Assembly: GCA_936943315.1 (NCBI GenBank)
Contig: CAKZJM010000218.1
Span: 1 to 29,607, forward strand
Source: an uncultured Methylophilus sp.
GTDB lineage: Bacteria > Pseudomonadota > Gammaproteobacteria > Burkholderiales > Methylophilaceae
Direction of reading: 5' to 3'
Length of the DNA: 29,607 nucleotides
The notes below the pieces were generated by a model. That model had not been told where the DNA came from and searched no databases. It worked only from the letters and a program-made list of their open reading frames with translations. Positions 8,236 to 17,171 of this stretch are shown here, piece by piece; the stretch's first letter is position 1, and each line of letters opens with the position of its first letter. The position numbers were made by a program, and so were the translations under genes.

Positions 8236-9132
8236 TCATTGTGTATTTTCAAGCATCCAGAGCAAGGTTTCTTCTAGAGAGTAGTTGTATTGCATATTTG
8301 TAATTTTCAGTAGCTTATCGGGAGAGCCGCACAAGATTTTAACTTCATTAGTGCGTACAAAATCTGGATTAACCACGACACGTATCTTGTGATTGCAGAT
8401 GGTCTCAGCCATCTTAATTATCTCTCGCAACGAGGTAGAGTTGCCTGTGCATATATTGATAGTTTCGCCTGTAGGTCTCTTTTGAATGAGCTCCTTATAA
8501 GCTTTTGCTACATTTCTGACATCGTTAAAATCACGCCAGACATCAATATTGCCAAGTTCTATCACTGGTTGCCTGTTTTTAAAGTGACTAACGATTTTTG
8601 GAATCAGAAATTGTGGTGACTGACCATGTCCTGTGTAATTAAATGGGCGTGTTATGAAGATTGGAAGCTGTTCTGACCATGTTTTGGCCATATACTCCAT
8701 GGCAAGCTTGCTAACAGCATAGTCATTAGTCGGATTAGGTGTTTGAAGCTCTGATAGCTTTCCTTCTGCCTGGTTACCATATACGTTTGCACTGCTTGCG
8801 ATGAGAACTGATTCAATTGTGCTGGCGTGTTTTGCCAACGCAGCAAGTAAATTACGTGTGCCAATAATATTGACATGATAAAAGTCATGAGCATTGCCGT
8901 GCGCGACAAAAGCAATTGCTGCCAAATGAACAACAACCTGCGGCCTTACATCGTTAATGACAATCGAAAGTGCATCAGGATTTAATAAATTGACCTGGTA
9001 ATAGTTTGGTAAATTAGAGGCTTGGTTACCCAAGCCATAAACCTCATAACCAGCCTGTGTTAACTCTTCGGCTACATAACGTCCCGTAAAGCCATTAATT
9101 CCTGTAATAAGTGCGCGAGGTTTTGAGTCCAT
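8236..9132 (-). CDS. rmd: GDP-4-dehydro-6-deoxy-D-mannose reductase (GDP-D-rhamnose forming)
   Basis: This SDR enzyme reduces GDP-4-keto-6-deoxy-D-mannose, the Gmd product, to GDP-D-rhamnose. The 298-residue protein has GINGFTG (11-17), an active-site Ser in IASSANVYG (114), the Tyr-Lys pair in DYAVSKLAMEYM (Y138, K142) and TRPFNYTGHGQSPQFLIPK, all features of the RMD family. Its ATG overlaps the gmd stop by one base (TAATG), which supports pairing with gmd. Family members can make GDP-6-deoxy-D-talose instead, depending on stereochemistry; nothing visible decides this, but D-rhamnose is the common product. GDP-fucose synthases (WcaG) look different. Confidence 0.85.
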   Translation of the reverse strand: MDSKPRALITGINGFTGRYVAEELTQAGYEVYGLGNQASNLPNYYQVNLLNPDALSIVINDVRPQVVVHLAAIAFVAHGNAHDFYHVNIIGTRNLLAALAKHASTIESVLIASSANVYGNQAEGKLSELQTPNPTNDYAVSKLAMEYMAKTWSEQLPIFITRPFNYTGHGQSPQFLIPKIVSHFKNRQPVIELGNIDVWRDFNDVRNVAKAYKELIQKRPTGETINICTGNSTSLREIIKMAETICNHKIRVVVNPDFVRTNEVKILCGSPDKLLKITNMQYNYSLEETLLWMLENTQ

Positions 9133-10166
9133 TAGAAACTGGCACCCACCTGATTTCTGCGTATGTCAGCTTCCACCATCATCGCGCAAAGTTGTTCAAG
9201 TGTCGTTTTTGGTTCCCAACCTAAATCATTTTTAGCTTTTTCAGCACAACCGATTAGCAAGTCCACTTCTGCAGGCCTGTAAAATTTTGGGTTTACACGT
9301 ACAATCGTTTTACCTGAAGCAACGTCAATACCAACTTCACTCTCTCCAGAGCCTTCAAAGGTTAGTTGTATGCCCGCAGCTTTTGCAGCCATTGCGACAA
9401 AATCACGAACCGTTTCAGTTCTATTGGTAGCGAGCACATAGGTATCTGGAATATCTGCTTGTAGCATTTTCCACATCCCCTCAACGTACTCTTCCGCATA
9501 TCCCCAGTCACGTTTAGCATCAAGATTGCCAAGTTCTAGTAGATCAAGTTTACCAAGTTTGATTTTTGCGATTGAATCAGTGATTTTACGGGTCACAAAT
9601 TCTTGACCCCGTAAAGGAGATTCGTGGTTAAAAAGGATGCCACTTGATGCGAAGATACCATAGCTTTCCCTGTAGTTAATCGTCATCCAATGCGCATAGA
9701 GCTTTGCAACGCCATACGGGCTTCTTGGATAGAAAGGCGTATCCTCTTTTTGCGGTACAGCTTGTACTTTGCCGAACATCTCACTGGTACTTGCCTGATA
9801 AAATTTAATTTTTTTATTAATCAGTCTGACTGCTTCCAGAAGGTGTAATGCTCCGATGCCAGTAATTTGAGCTGTTGTATTTGGTTGTTCAAAGCTAACG
9901 CCTACGAAACTCTGTGCAGCAAGATTATAAATTTCGTCTGGTTGTATCCGTTGAATTAAGTTTATGGTTGTACCAAGATCAGTTAAGTCATATTCAACAA
10001 GCTCAAGGTTCGGATTGTTTTTGACGCCCAACTCTTCAAGTCTCCAGAAGTTTACGGAGCTGGTTCTTCTGTAGGTGCCGTATACTTTGTAGTTTTTATT
10101 CAGGAGCAACTTGGTTAAATAGGCACCATCTTGACCTGTGATACCCGTTATAAATGCTGTTTTCAT
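9132..10166 (-). CDS. gmd: GDP-mannose 4,6-dehydratase
   Basis: Gmd converts GDP-D-mannose to GDP-4-keto-6-deoxy-D-mannose using bound NADP. The 344-residue protein has the cofactor motif GITGQDG (8-14), TYRRTSSVNFWRLE, the active-site stretch QASTSEMFG (124-132) with T127 and E129, the catalytic YGVAK (Y151, K155), then NHESPLRG and TRKITDSIAKI, which are hallmarks of Gmd. It is immediately followed by rmd, so the pathway product is most likely GDP-D-rhamnose. GDP-mannose itself must come from genes outside the window, since no manC or manB homologue is present here. A 55-base gap separates it from the preceding GT4 gene. Confidence 0.95.
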   Translation of the reverse strand: MKTAFITGITGQDGAYLTKLLLNKNYKVYGTYRRTSSVNFWRLEELGVKNNPNLELVEYDLTDLGTTINLIQRIQPDEIYNLAAQSFVGVSFEQPNTTAQITGIGALHLLEAVRLINKKIKFYQASTSEMFGKVQAVPQKEDTPFYPRSPYGVAKLYAHWMTINYRESYGIFASSGILFNHESPLRGQEFVTRKITDSIAKIKLGKLDLLELGNLDAKRDWGYAEEYVEGMWKMLQADIPDTYVLATNRTETVRDFVAMAAKAAGIQLTFEGSGESEVGIDVASGKTIVRVNPKFYRPAEVDLLIGCAEKAKNDLGWEPKTTLEQLCAMMVEADIRRNQVGASF

Positions 10167-10221
10167 GTTGAAATTTCCAGATTAATTCTTATATCTTTAA
10201 AGTGTTTGATGAGTTATTTCA

Positions 10222-11358
10222 TCAGATTGTATTTAACACATCCTTATAAATCGCTATTGTATTATGAGTGCATTGTTCCCAAGAAAAGTTTTTACTCTGG
10301 GCTAAACCAGCTTTTGATAGCCTTGTGCTTAAGTCATCATCATTAATCATTGCAAGAATGGCTTCTTTCAGTTGAGTGCTATCATGTGGATCGATTAATA
10401 GGCCGGCATCACCCACAACCTCGGGGATAGAACTTACGTTAGATGCAATCACTGGTGTACCACATGCCATGGCCTCTAACGGTGGTAAGCCAAAGCCCTC
10501 ATATATTGAGGGGTATATGAGCATTTTTGCTGACGCAGTAATATCAATAAGCTCCTGCCTTGAAACATATCCTAATTGACGTACTTCACCAGTTTTAAGC
10601 AAAGGCTCAATTAATTTTTCAAAATTCGATGTTTTCCAGCCAAGCATACCCACCAACACCAGTGGATATTGTTTCCTGATGGCCTGAGGTAGTGAGAGAA
10701 ACGACTCAAGAGCTAGTTGCAAATTTTTTCGTGGCTCAAGTGTTCCAAGTGCCAGAATGTAGTTTTTAAAACCAAGATCATGCTTTTTTAGCGTGCCTAA
10801 AGTTTCTGTATTCAGTTTAGGCTTGAAGTCATTTTCTACTCCTAGTCCGATAGACTGAATTTTTTCCGGAGGGATGTTGAACGTAGAGATAATTTCAGTT
10901 TTGATGAACTCCGAATCTGTAATTATTTTCTGAGCTCTTTCAAGACTCGGTAAAAAATATCGGTCCATCATTGCAATACGGTCTTTGGGATGAGTTCCCG
11001 GGTAACGAATCCATGAAAGGTCATGCACCGTGAGTACGGTTGGACCTTTGAATTTATAAGAAAGAAAGTTAGGCTCATGATAAAGGTCGCTTTTAATTGT
11101 ATTTTGGCCTTTAGTAAATTTGTATTGTTGAGCGATACGACTAACAATTCTAGCTTTTGGTATAAGTAGCCCTGCAATTTTTTTATAGGTTGCAATATTT
11201 TTAACTGGCGCAGTTCTGATTTTATCGTTTGACCAATGATTTCCGTAGAAAATGCTTAAATCAACATGCTGTTTTAGACCTTCAGCAAGTTGCTGTGTGT
11301 ATCTACCAACGCCAGTTAGTGGCGATAATAAGGCGGTACCATTTAATGCAATTCTCAT
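10222..11358 (-). CDS. Glycosyltransferase family 4 (mannosyl/rhamnosyltransferase-like)
   Basis: A 378-residue GT-B enzyme. It begins MRIALNGTALLSPLTGVGRYTQ, a start common in the mannosyl- and rhamnosyltransferases of O-antigen loci. It then shows LYHEPNFLSY and TVLTVHDLSWIRYPGTHP, and a donor domain with LALGTLEPRKNLQLALESF, the E-x7-E region YEGFGLPPLEAMACGTPVIAS and DAGLLIDPHDSTQLKEAI. It starts one base after the stop of the GT2 gene, so it belongs to the same transcript, and it is followed by gmd and rmd. A role in adding GDP-D-rhamnose is the natural inference but is not proved by sequence. It is distinct from the other GT4 at 7025-8143. Confidence 0.87.
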   Translation of the reverse strand: MRIALNGTALLSPLTGVGRYTQQLAEGLKQHVDLSIFYGNHWSNDKIRTAPVKNIATYKKIAGLLIPKARIVSRIAQQYKFTKGQNTIKSDLYHEPNFLSYKFKGPTVLTVHDLSWIRYPGTHPKDRIAMMDRYFLPSLERAQKIITDSEFIKTEIISTFNIPPEKIQSIGLGVENDFKPKLNTETLGTLKKHDLGFKNYILALGTLEPRKNLQLALESFLSLPQAIRKQYPLVLVGMLGWKTSNFEKLIEPLLKTGEVRQLGYVSRQELIDITASAKMLIYPSIYEGFGLPPLEAMACGTPVIASNVSSIPEVVGDAGLLIDPHDSTQLKEAILAMINDDDLSTRLSKAGLAQSKNFSWEQCTHNTIAIYKDVLNTI

Positions 11359-11359
11359 T

Positions 11360-12367
11360 TTAGTTTTCTTTTTTGTTATTAAGATTTATGTTTTTTATAC
11401 GCTTAAGCATACGATTTATTCGTGCTTTTAACGCGTGATTATAGGAGTCTCGAGCTGTTTGCCAGGCTTCAATTTTTTCAGAATAATTATAAATTTGCAT
11501 TATTGACTTTATTTTAGCTACCTCGATGCCGTATTCTTTTTGCTTGGGATCCAAACTAAAAAAATATTCCTTGCATCTCGCAGATATATATTTATCTGAG
11601 TACCTCTTAATCACTTGATCTATTTCATTATGATTTGCTGCTTCAACGCGAAGAAACTCTAGATAGGTGATCAAAGCATTGAATAAAAGCAGTTTGTTTG
11701 GCTTGCCAGATGTACTGCTTTCATGTAGTCGATATGAAAAGCTTGTATTGGAGGATGTTATCTTTACACCATCTTTTATGAGTTTCAACCAAAGGCAGTC
11801 ATCAGCATAAAGTAAGTTGGGAAATAAGGGGATACCTCCTACATCATCGTAGTCTTTTGAGCGCATGACAAAGCCTGTACCAAATGAGTCTCTTAGATCA
11901 CAGAGCCTGGCAGCAAGATACTCGTGGGCAGCTTCAAATTTTGGTATTGGTCTGCAAGGCCGGATAGTATTCCCTTGCGAGTCAATCAAATTAAAATGCG
12001 AGGAGTAAAGGTTGGCCTCAGGAAAATCGTTAATTAAAGTTGCAATATCGGAGAGGAAGTGAGGGTGAAGTATGTCATCGTGCCCAATGATGGTTATAAA
12101 TTCTTTTTTTGGAATACTTAGAATCCTCGCCCAATTTTTTTCTATCGTTAAGAACTCCAGTGAACGAAATACCTTTACTTTTTCTTGAGACTGCTCAAGT
12201 GAGGAAATATATTCGACAGAGGTGTCATTGCTCGCATTATCAAGAAGCACTAGCTCGAAATTGATATAACTTTGAGCCAAAATGCTCTCTACGCACTGTT
12301 TTAGATAGTTACCGCCATTTCTAACAGGAATAATAATGGTAAAAGTTGGTAAGCTACGTTCGGGCAT
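11360..12367 (-). CDS. Glycosyltransferase family 2
   Basis: A GT-A fold inverting glycosyltransferase of about 335 residues. The N-terminal GT2 core shows TFTIIIPVRNGGNYLKQCVESIL, then LVLLDNASNDTS, and a metal-site-like GHDDILHPHF, with a later acidic YADDCLWLKLIKDG segment. The last 60 residues are very Lys/Asn-rich. I use the ATG at 12367, which has a GGGGA ribosome site about ten bases upstream and overlaps the preceding gene by 14 bases. An in-frame ATG at 12388 adds seven residues but has no ribosome site. Base composition here is markedly AT-rich compared with the flanking housekeeping genes. Donor sugar is unknown. Confidence 0.85.
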   Translation of the reverse strand: MPERSLPTFTIIIPVRNGGNYLKQCVESILAQSYINFELVLLDNASNDTSVEYISSLEQSQEKVKVFRSLEFLTIEKNWARILSIPKKEFITIIGHDDILHPHFLSDIATLINDFPEANLYSSHFNLIDSQGNTIRPCRPIPKFEAAHEYLAARLCDLRDSFGTGFVMRSKDYDDVGGIPLFPNLLYADDCLWLKLIKDGVKITSSNTSFSYRLHESSTSGKPNKLLLFNALITYLEFLRVEAANHNEIDQVIKRYSDKYISARCKEYFFSLDPKQKEYGIEVAKIKSIMQIYNYSEKIEAWQTARDSYNHALKARINRMLKRIKNINLNNKKEN

Positions 12368-13253
12368 TGGTATCTTTTCCCCATGCATACTGTTCTAAAG
12401 TCTTTTTTTCCTCAATGCTGAGAGTGTCATAGTTGCGGGTTTGATTATCAGATATGAGTAGATTGCTTTGATTGCCTTGCCAAAATGTGTGACTCACTGT
12501 CCAATCATTGATGTCAAACAGCTGTCCATTTTTGCCGACAACCTTAACTTGGAGTCCCATTCTTAAAATCTGTTTCGTCAGGCTATTCTTACCACTTTCA
12601 AACCTATAGGCATCAGATTTGTTTTTTATATCACCAAAATTAACTTTTGCTAAAACCTCTCTTTTAGCCATCATGCCGTTAGTTCTTAAATGAGGGTTGG
12701 GAAATCTATCAAATTGTATTGAGTATACAAGCACATAACAAAAAAATTGCTTCAGCCATGCCAATGACCAAGTAGCAGTTTTTAATATGCTGCCTAATAA
12801 AGCTTGGCTAGTGTCAAATTCAAGTATAGGTAATTTTGGCAGGCGATTTATATGATCAGAAAAAAAAGAATAAAAAGATCCGGTTGCCCCTACCAGACCT
12901 ACATTTTTCTGATCAAGTGCGAGATTAAGTTTAAGCAGCCAATCATTTGAGCATATGTTTGAATGAGAGTTGAAGAAGCAAAATCGTTCAAAATGCGAAA
13001 AAGACGAGTTGCTCAAGACTTTTTGATATGCGGTGATGTCCAGCCCATCATCGGAGATGTCAAATTCCGTATATTCTATGTTCTTTAATAGTTGTTTGCT
13101 CAGAGCTAATTCAGTAGAGTCACTTTTAAAACCTTTGAAAACAACTAAAAACTCATGGTCAATTCCTGCTGTATGAGATTGGTATGAGTGTATGAAAGAC
13201 TCGAGTAGTTGTTGAGGATTGCCGACTCTGGCTAAGTAAACAACGCATATCAT
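12354..13253 (-). CDS. Putative glycosyltransferase-like protein of uncertain family
   Basis: A 299-residue protein I do not recognise with certainty. It starts MICVVYLARVGNPQQLLESF and has FLVVFKGF, DISDDGLDITAYQKVL, FFNSHSNICSNDWLLKL, VGLVGATGSF and, later, FPNPHLRTNGMMAKREVL. This order (acidic DDGLD, an F-x-NSHS stretch, a GATGS loop, a late LRTNG-x-M-A-K-R) resembles GT-A-like proteins found in glycan loci, such as the rhamnan-synthesis F type, but no canonical DxD is plain. It has no signal peptide. The gene begins four bases after the upstream methyltransferase and overlaps the GT2 gene, so a role in the same glycan is likely. The coding strand carries a run of eight T at 12860-12867. 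The G+C is among the lowest of the window. Confidence 0.6.
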   Translation of the reverse strand: MICVVYLARVGNPQQLLESFIHSYQSHTAGIDHEFLVVFKGFKSDSTELALSKQLLKNIEYTEFDISDDGLDITAYQKVLSNSSFSHFERFCFFNSHSNICSNDWLLKLNLALDQKNVGLVGATGSFYSFFSDHINRLPKLPILEFDTSQALLGSILKTATWSLAWLKQFFCYVLVYSIQFDRFPNPHLRTNGMMAKREVLAKVNFGDIKNKSDAYRFESGKNSLTKQILRMGLQVKVVGKNGQLFDINDWTVSHTFWQGNQSNLLISDNQTRNYDTLSIEEKKTLEQYAWGKDTNART

Positions 13254-13257
13254 AATA

Positions 13258-14172
13258 TTACTTGAAGTGTTTTTTTAAGATAACAGTGTAGCCATTTCCC
13301 AAACCATTTATTTTTTGTAACCACTCAATTGCAAATCTAAAAAACAATTTCGAAATTCTTGGGTATTTAAGAAAACCTTGAAGTAGGATGGAGTTTTTAT
13401 TTTCAATATTTTTGATAGATTCGACCCACCATCCATAGGAGTTGAAGATACTATTTACTGGATCATTTGTAAAAAAATGCTCCACATGCAAACCAGAGTT
13501 GTTAGCTAGTTTTCTCAGTAATCTGATCGGTATTAAGTTGATATGTCGAGGGGCATCAAGATGCTTCCAATATCTCTTAAAAATTTTGAATTGTAAGGCA
13601 TCAGGATTGGGGGCCGCTATAATTAATGTTCCGTTGTCATTTAGTTTTTTAGCTAGCTCATTAATAACGAGCTCTGTATCACAGATATGTTCAATGACAT
13701 GCCACAATACAATAGCGTCATATTTTGTGGTGATGCGCCTGAGTGTTTCGAGTATATTTTCCGAGTTATATACATTCGAGATGTTGAGGGTAGTTTCTAG
13801 GAATTCACAACATTTTTTATCCATTTCAATGACGTCTAAGTCATAGCCTGAAGATATAGAAAGATAAGCAAAAACACCGTTTCCTGGTCCAACTTCCAGA
13901 ATTTTTTTTCCTGTGACATATGTTTTGAGAATCTCAATTTTTCCTAAGTCATATTGCGAGGGATTTTGATAGACTTCGTCAACCGTTGAATAGGCTGAAT
14001 AATTGTCTCCATAGTACTGAGACAGGTTAGCCGGGACATTTTCCAGGAAGGTTAGTTTGCAACTTTCGCACCGATAATAGTGAAATGTCTCTTCAGTAGT
14101 CTTTTGATTGATGTCTTTAACGTCAAAAAGTTTGTTTGATTGACTATGGCATACTTTACATTTAACAATCAT
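13258..14172 (-). CDS. Class I SAM-dependent methyltransferase with N-terminal zinc ribbon
   Basis: A 304-residue protein. Its N-terminus has two Cys pairs, CKVC (5-8) and CESC (35-38), that probably bind zinc. The Rossmann methyltransferase core follows with the SAM-binding ILEVGPGNGVFAYL (about 90-103), an acidic strand end DVIEMD, and the post-I motif region YDAIVLWHVIEHICD, then LIIAAPNPDA, which fits the Methyltransf_23-type family. An AGG ribosome site lies seven bases before the ATG. It sits between the RmlD-like gene and the glycosyltransferase genes, so it could O-methylate a sugar of the chain. In ABC-exported O-antigens, chain-end methylation is a known stop signal read by Wzt. That role is inferred here only from location. 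Confidence 0.8.
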   Translation of the reverse strand: MIVKCKVCHSQSNKLFDVKDINQKTTEETFHYYRCESCKLTFLENVPANLSQYYGDNYSAYSTVDEVYQNPSQYDLGKIEILKTYVTGKKILEVGPGNGVFAYLSISSGYDLDVIEMDKKCCEFLETTLNISNVYNSENILETLRRITTKYDAIVLWHVIEHICDTELVINELAKKLNDNGTLIIAAPNPDALQFKIFKRYWKHLDAPRHINLIPIRLLRKLANNSGLHVEHFFTNDPVNSIFNSYGWWVESIKNIENKNSILLQGFLKYPRISKLFFRFAIEWLQKINGLGNGYTVILKKHFK

Positions 14173-14182
14173 TTTGTACCTG

Positions 14183-15049
14183 TTAATAATTTTTATATTT
14201 AGAACTTATAAAGCGGTTTAGCGCATCATTCCAATGGGGTAGCGTAATTCCAAGTGCTTTGGCTCGTACATTGTTAAGTACTGAGTAGGCTGGTCTCTTC
14301 ATAGTGCCGCTGTATCCCTCTCTATTGATCGGAATTACTAGGTTTGTTAGTCCCATCTGTCTATAAATTTCTTTCGTAAAGTCTGCCCATGTACAAGACC
14401 CTTCATTTACTAAATGTAGGATCCCAACCAACGCATCTCGGTGCTTAATAACTTTAAATAAAGCATTAGCTAAATCATCGGTGAATGTTGGAGTGACTGT
14501 TTGATCAGAACTAATCTCCAATTCGGCATATTGGCTTGCATCTGAAATTCGGTTGTCTACAAAATTTCCCCCTCTAGATTTGCTACCAGTAATGCCGTAA
14601 AGACCACATGTTCGAATGATAATAGAGCTATCTGGACAATGTTTGAAAACTGCTAACTCCCCAGCAGCTTTTGATAGTCCATATATTTGCAATGGATTTA
14701 TTGGATCGTTTTCATTATATGGAGTCTGTTTTGTACCATCAAATACATAGTCGGTACTAAAGGAGATCAAGAACTTATTATATTCCTTGCAAATCAAAGA
14801 AAGGTTTTGAACTGCAACAAAGTTATAACTAAATGCTTGCAGTGGATGTGTCTCACATTCAGGTAAATTATGAAATGCAGCAGTATTTATAATGATATCT
14901 GGGCTTAGTGTTGAAATACTTTTTCTGATGCTATTTACATCTCTTAAGTCTAACACTTCTCTTGATGGGGCAACTATTTCATGATTATTGTTTAGCCTAA
15001 TTAGACTTTCACCTAGCTGCCCAGTTTTTCCGATTAATAGAATTCTCAA
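14183..15049 (-). CDS. rfbD: RmlD/RfbD-like NDP-4-ketosugar reductase
   Basis: An SDR enzyme like dTDP-4-dehydrorhamnose reductase, which reduces the 4-keto group of a 6-deoxy-hexulose nucleotide. It shows GKTGQLG (7-13 of the chosen start), INTAAFHNLPECE, SFSTDYVFDGTKQTPYNE, the catalytic YGLSKAAGE and RTCGLYG, all RmlD features. I start it at the TTG at 15049, giving the family-typical MRILLIGKTGQLG; the ribosome site GGAGAG lies inside the last codons of wzt, whose stop is two bases upstream. A GTG at 15079 would add ten residues with no family counterpart. No rmlA or rmlB is present in the window, whereas CDP-glucose genes are, so the substrate is probably a CDP-4-keto-6-deoxy (3-C-methyl) hexose. 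This is inference. Confidence 0.82.
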   Translation of the reverse strand: MRILLIGKTGQLGESLIRLNNNHEIVAPSREVLDLRDVNSIRKSISTLSPDIIINTAAFHNLPECETHPLQAFSYNFVAVQNLSLICKEYNKFLISFSTDYVFDGTKQTPYNENDPINPLQIYGLSKAAGELAVFKHCPDSSIIIRTCGLYGITGSKSRGGNFVDNRISDASQYAELEISSDQTVTPTFTDDLANALFKVIKHRDALVGILHLVNEGSCTWADFTKEIYRQMGLTNLVIPINREGYSGTMKRPAYSVLNNVRAKALGITLPHWNDALNRFISSKYKNY

Positions 15050-15051
15050 TT

Positions 15052-16341
15052 TCACTCTCCAATTCGTTGAGTACTCCACTGCAAATTCGGTCTTATGGCT
15101 CCAGGAATGGCAATGTTTGTTTCTGGTCTTGTTGGTACGCTATCCATTGGGTCACTCACGTTAAAACTTAAACTGTTTTGATCGTGGAAGTGAGCTCGTA
15201 CAGACGGGTAATAAGAGGACACTGCAACGCCTATAAAATAAGTTGTTGCATTTAATAGATTGGCTGGAATATGGCATTTAGAGACGTAAACACCTTGTTT
15301 ATAGTCTCTTTTTTGAGTGTCATGAACAAAAAAAGCACAAACACCATCACTCGTATGAAAGTTGAAGTTTGGTACAAATTTAGTTTCGGAATTTTTTAAA
15401 ATTTCGAAAGTCATCTCAACGACCAAGTCCTGATTGACGAAGAAATCATTTGTCAAACTACCATCATCATTCATCGCATGTACTTTTGCAGAAATAAGTC
15501 TGACCAGTTCATCACCAGGACCTTTTGATTGATAGTCAACCAATCCTGGCGACATACCGCCATTCCCGTAGTATTGCATTATTGCCTCTGACGGTGCGCA
15601 ATCAGCGACAACTTTTCCATTACTAAGTAAAACTGCACGATCACAAAGTGAGGCTATAGTAGACATGCTATGGCTGACAAATAAAATTGTCTTTCCAGAC
15701 TTGCTTGCTTCGCCCATTTTACTCAGGCATTTTTTTTGAAATTTTGCATCGCCGACAGCCAATACTTCATCAATAATTAAAATCTCTGGATCTAAACTTG
15801 ATGCAACTGCAAAGGCAAGTCTTACATACATTCCGCTTGAATAATGCTTAACTGGAGTATCGAGAAACTTCTCCACTTCAGCAAAATCTACTATTTCATC
15901 AAATCGCTGTCTAATTTCTTTTTTGCTCATTCCCAGAATGGCACCATTTAAGAAAATGTTTTCTCTTCCGCTTAGCTCTGGATGAAATCCCGTGCCAACC
16001 TCTAGAAGACTTGAAACTCTTCCAGTTATTGAAATTCGTCCTTTGGTTGGTTCTGCTATGCGTGAAATTATTTTGAGCAAAGTGGATTTGCCAGCACCAT
16101 TTTTCCCAATGATGCCAAGTTTTTCACCTTCTTTTATTTCTAAATCTATACCATTAAGCGCCCAGAACTCTTCTATGTTTATAAAGTTTTGTTTTGATGC
16201 TAAAGGGTGACGAATCTTATCTAAAATATTTTGCGCAACATTTGAAATCTCATCGCGTAAGGACCCATATCCCTTGTTGCTAGCGTGTTTAAGCAGATAT
16301 TTCTTGTGTAAATTTTCTATGCTAATTGCTGTGTTTGTCAT
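15052..16341 (-). CDS. wzt: Polysaccharide ABC exporter ATPase Wzt with C-terminal glycan-binding extension
   Basis: The ATPase subunit of an ABC exporter for undecaprenyl-linked polysaccharide. The ATPase domain (about 1-245) has Walker A GKNGAGKST (79-87), a signature region HYSSGMYVRLAFAVA (166-180), Walker B ILIIDEVLAVGD (187-198) and the switch His in VSHSMST. The 429-residue length reflects about 180 extra C-terminal residues, the position of the Wzt-C beta-sandwich that in E. coli O8/O9a-type systems recognises the modified chain end. That domain here includes VVEMTFEIL and a YFIGVAVSSYYP strand region. It is five bases downstream of wzm. The extension means export is probably selective for a particular terminal structure. 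Confidence 0.92.
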   Translation of the reverse strand: MTNTAISIENLHKKYLLKHASNKGYGSLRDEISNVAQNILDKIRHPLASKQNFINIEEFWALNGIDLEIKEGEKLGIIGKNGAGKSTLLKIISRIAEPTKGRISITGRVSSLLEVGTGFHPELSGRENIFLNGAILGMSKKEIRQRFDEIVDFAEVEKFLDTPVKHYSSGMYVRLAFAVASSLDPEILIIDEVLAVGDAKFQKKCLSKMGEASKSGKTILFVSHSMSTIASLCDRAVLLSNGKVVADCAPSEAIMQYYGNGGMSPGLVDYQSKGPGDELVRLISAKVHAMNDDGSLTNDFFVNQDLVVEMTFEILKNSETKFVPNFNFHTSDGVCAFFVHDTQKRDYKQGVYVSKCHIPANLLNATTYFIGVAVSSYYPSVRAHFHDQNSLSFNVSDPMDSVPTRPETNIAIPGAIRPNLQWSTQRIGE

Positions 16342-16346
16342 TTTGA

Positions 16347-17171
16347 TTAAATAATATCTGCAAAGCTTTTTTCAACAGATCTAAAGTGATAGATGCCTGT
16401 GATGAGTAAAAATATGATTACAATTAACGAAACCGCAATTGAAAATAAATCGAGTGGCATGCTTGTTGGTAATAATGACCATCGAAAGCCATTAATGACA
16501 CCTACCATCGGATTTAAGGCATATAAAAATTTCCACTTTTCTGGAACAAGTGTGGCAGTGAATGCTACTGGAGAGATGTATAACCCGAATTGAATCACAA
16601 AAGGGACAACATAACTAAAGTCACGATATTTTACATTTAAGGCTGCGACCCAAAGACCTGATCCAATCGCTGCTGCAAATAGCATCAAGATGAAAATTGG
16701 AAGAGCTAATATATGAAAGCTTGGAATTGACTGGTAGTAAATCATAATGCCAATAAGTATCACGCTTGATATGATGAATTCTACCAAAGACACAATCACT
16801 GAGCTAAGGGGTACGATCAGCCTTGGAAAATAGATTTTTGAAATAATGTTTCTATTATTTACCAAACTATTTCCAGCTTCCGAAAATGCATTGGCAAAAA
16901 ACAGCCAAGGTAACATACCACTCAAAACCAGCAGAGGGTATGGAATGTCATCAGAAGGTAATTTAGCAAGCTTCCCAAATATGAAGACAAACACGAGCAT
17001 AGTCAGCAGTGGGCGGATTAATGTCCAAATGATACCTATTGTAGTTTGTTTATATCTAACCAGAACATCTCGCCATGCCAGAAAATAGAATAATTCTCTG
17101 TATTTCCAGATGTCTTTCCAGTACGCAGACTCTATTCTACCGGACTCTATGATGATTTTATTACTTTTCAA
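16347..17171 (-). CDS. wzm: Polysaccharide ABC exporter permease Wzm
   Basis: The membrane subunit of an ABC-2 type exporter that flips a complete polysaccharide across the inner membrane. The 274-residue protein has an N-terminal amphipathic stretch (YWKDIWKYRELFYFLAWRDVLVRYKQT) and six hydrophobic segments, among them IIWTLIRPLLTMLVFVFIFG, VSLVEFIISSVILIGIMIYY, ILALPIFILMLFAAAIGSGL, FVIQFGLYISPVAF and the final LIVIIFLLITGIYHF. The LNVKYRDFSYVVPF loop and the NPMVGVINGFRWSLL element are characteristic of Wzm/KpsM-like permeases. It overlaps the upstream C-methyltransferase gene by four bases and is followed by wzt. With wzt it shows that this locus does not use the Wzy pathway; I see no wzx or wzy. 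Confidence 0.93.
   Translation of the reverse strand: MKSNKIIIESGRIESAYWKDIWKYRELFYFLAWRDVLVRYKQTTIGIIWTLIRPLLTMLVFVFIFGKLAKLPSDDIPYPLLVLSGMLPWLFFANAFSEAGNSLVNNRNIISKIYFPRLIVPLSSVIVSLVEFIISSVILIGIMIYYQSIPSFHILALPIFILMLFAAAIGSGLWVAALNVKYRDFSYVVPFVIQFGLYISPVAFTATLVPEKWKFLYALNPMVGVINGFRWSLLPTSMPLDLFSIAVSLIVIIFLLITGIYHFRSVEKSFADII

Noticed and set aside
9140..9160. TGGCAC followed by a T-rich stretch, like a sigma-54 promoter.
   Set aside because: The -12 element (TTGC) is missing at the right distance and the site lies in the end of the gmd coding sequence.
12860..12867. Eight-T run in the glycosyltransferase-like gene as a phase-variation tract.
   Set aside because: Runs of this length are expected by chance in such AT-rich coding sequence, here encoding Ser-Phe-Phe-Ser; kept only as a side note.
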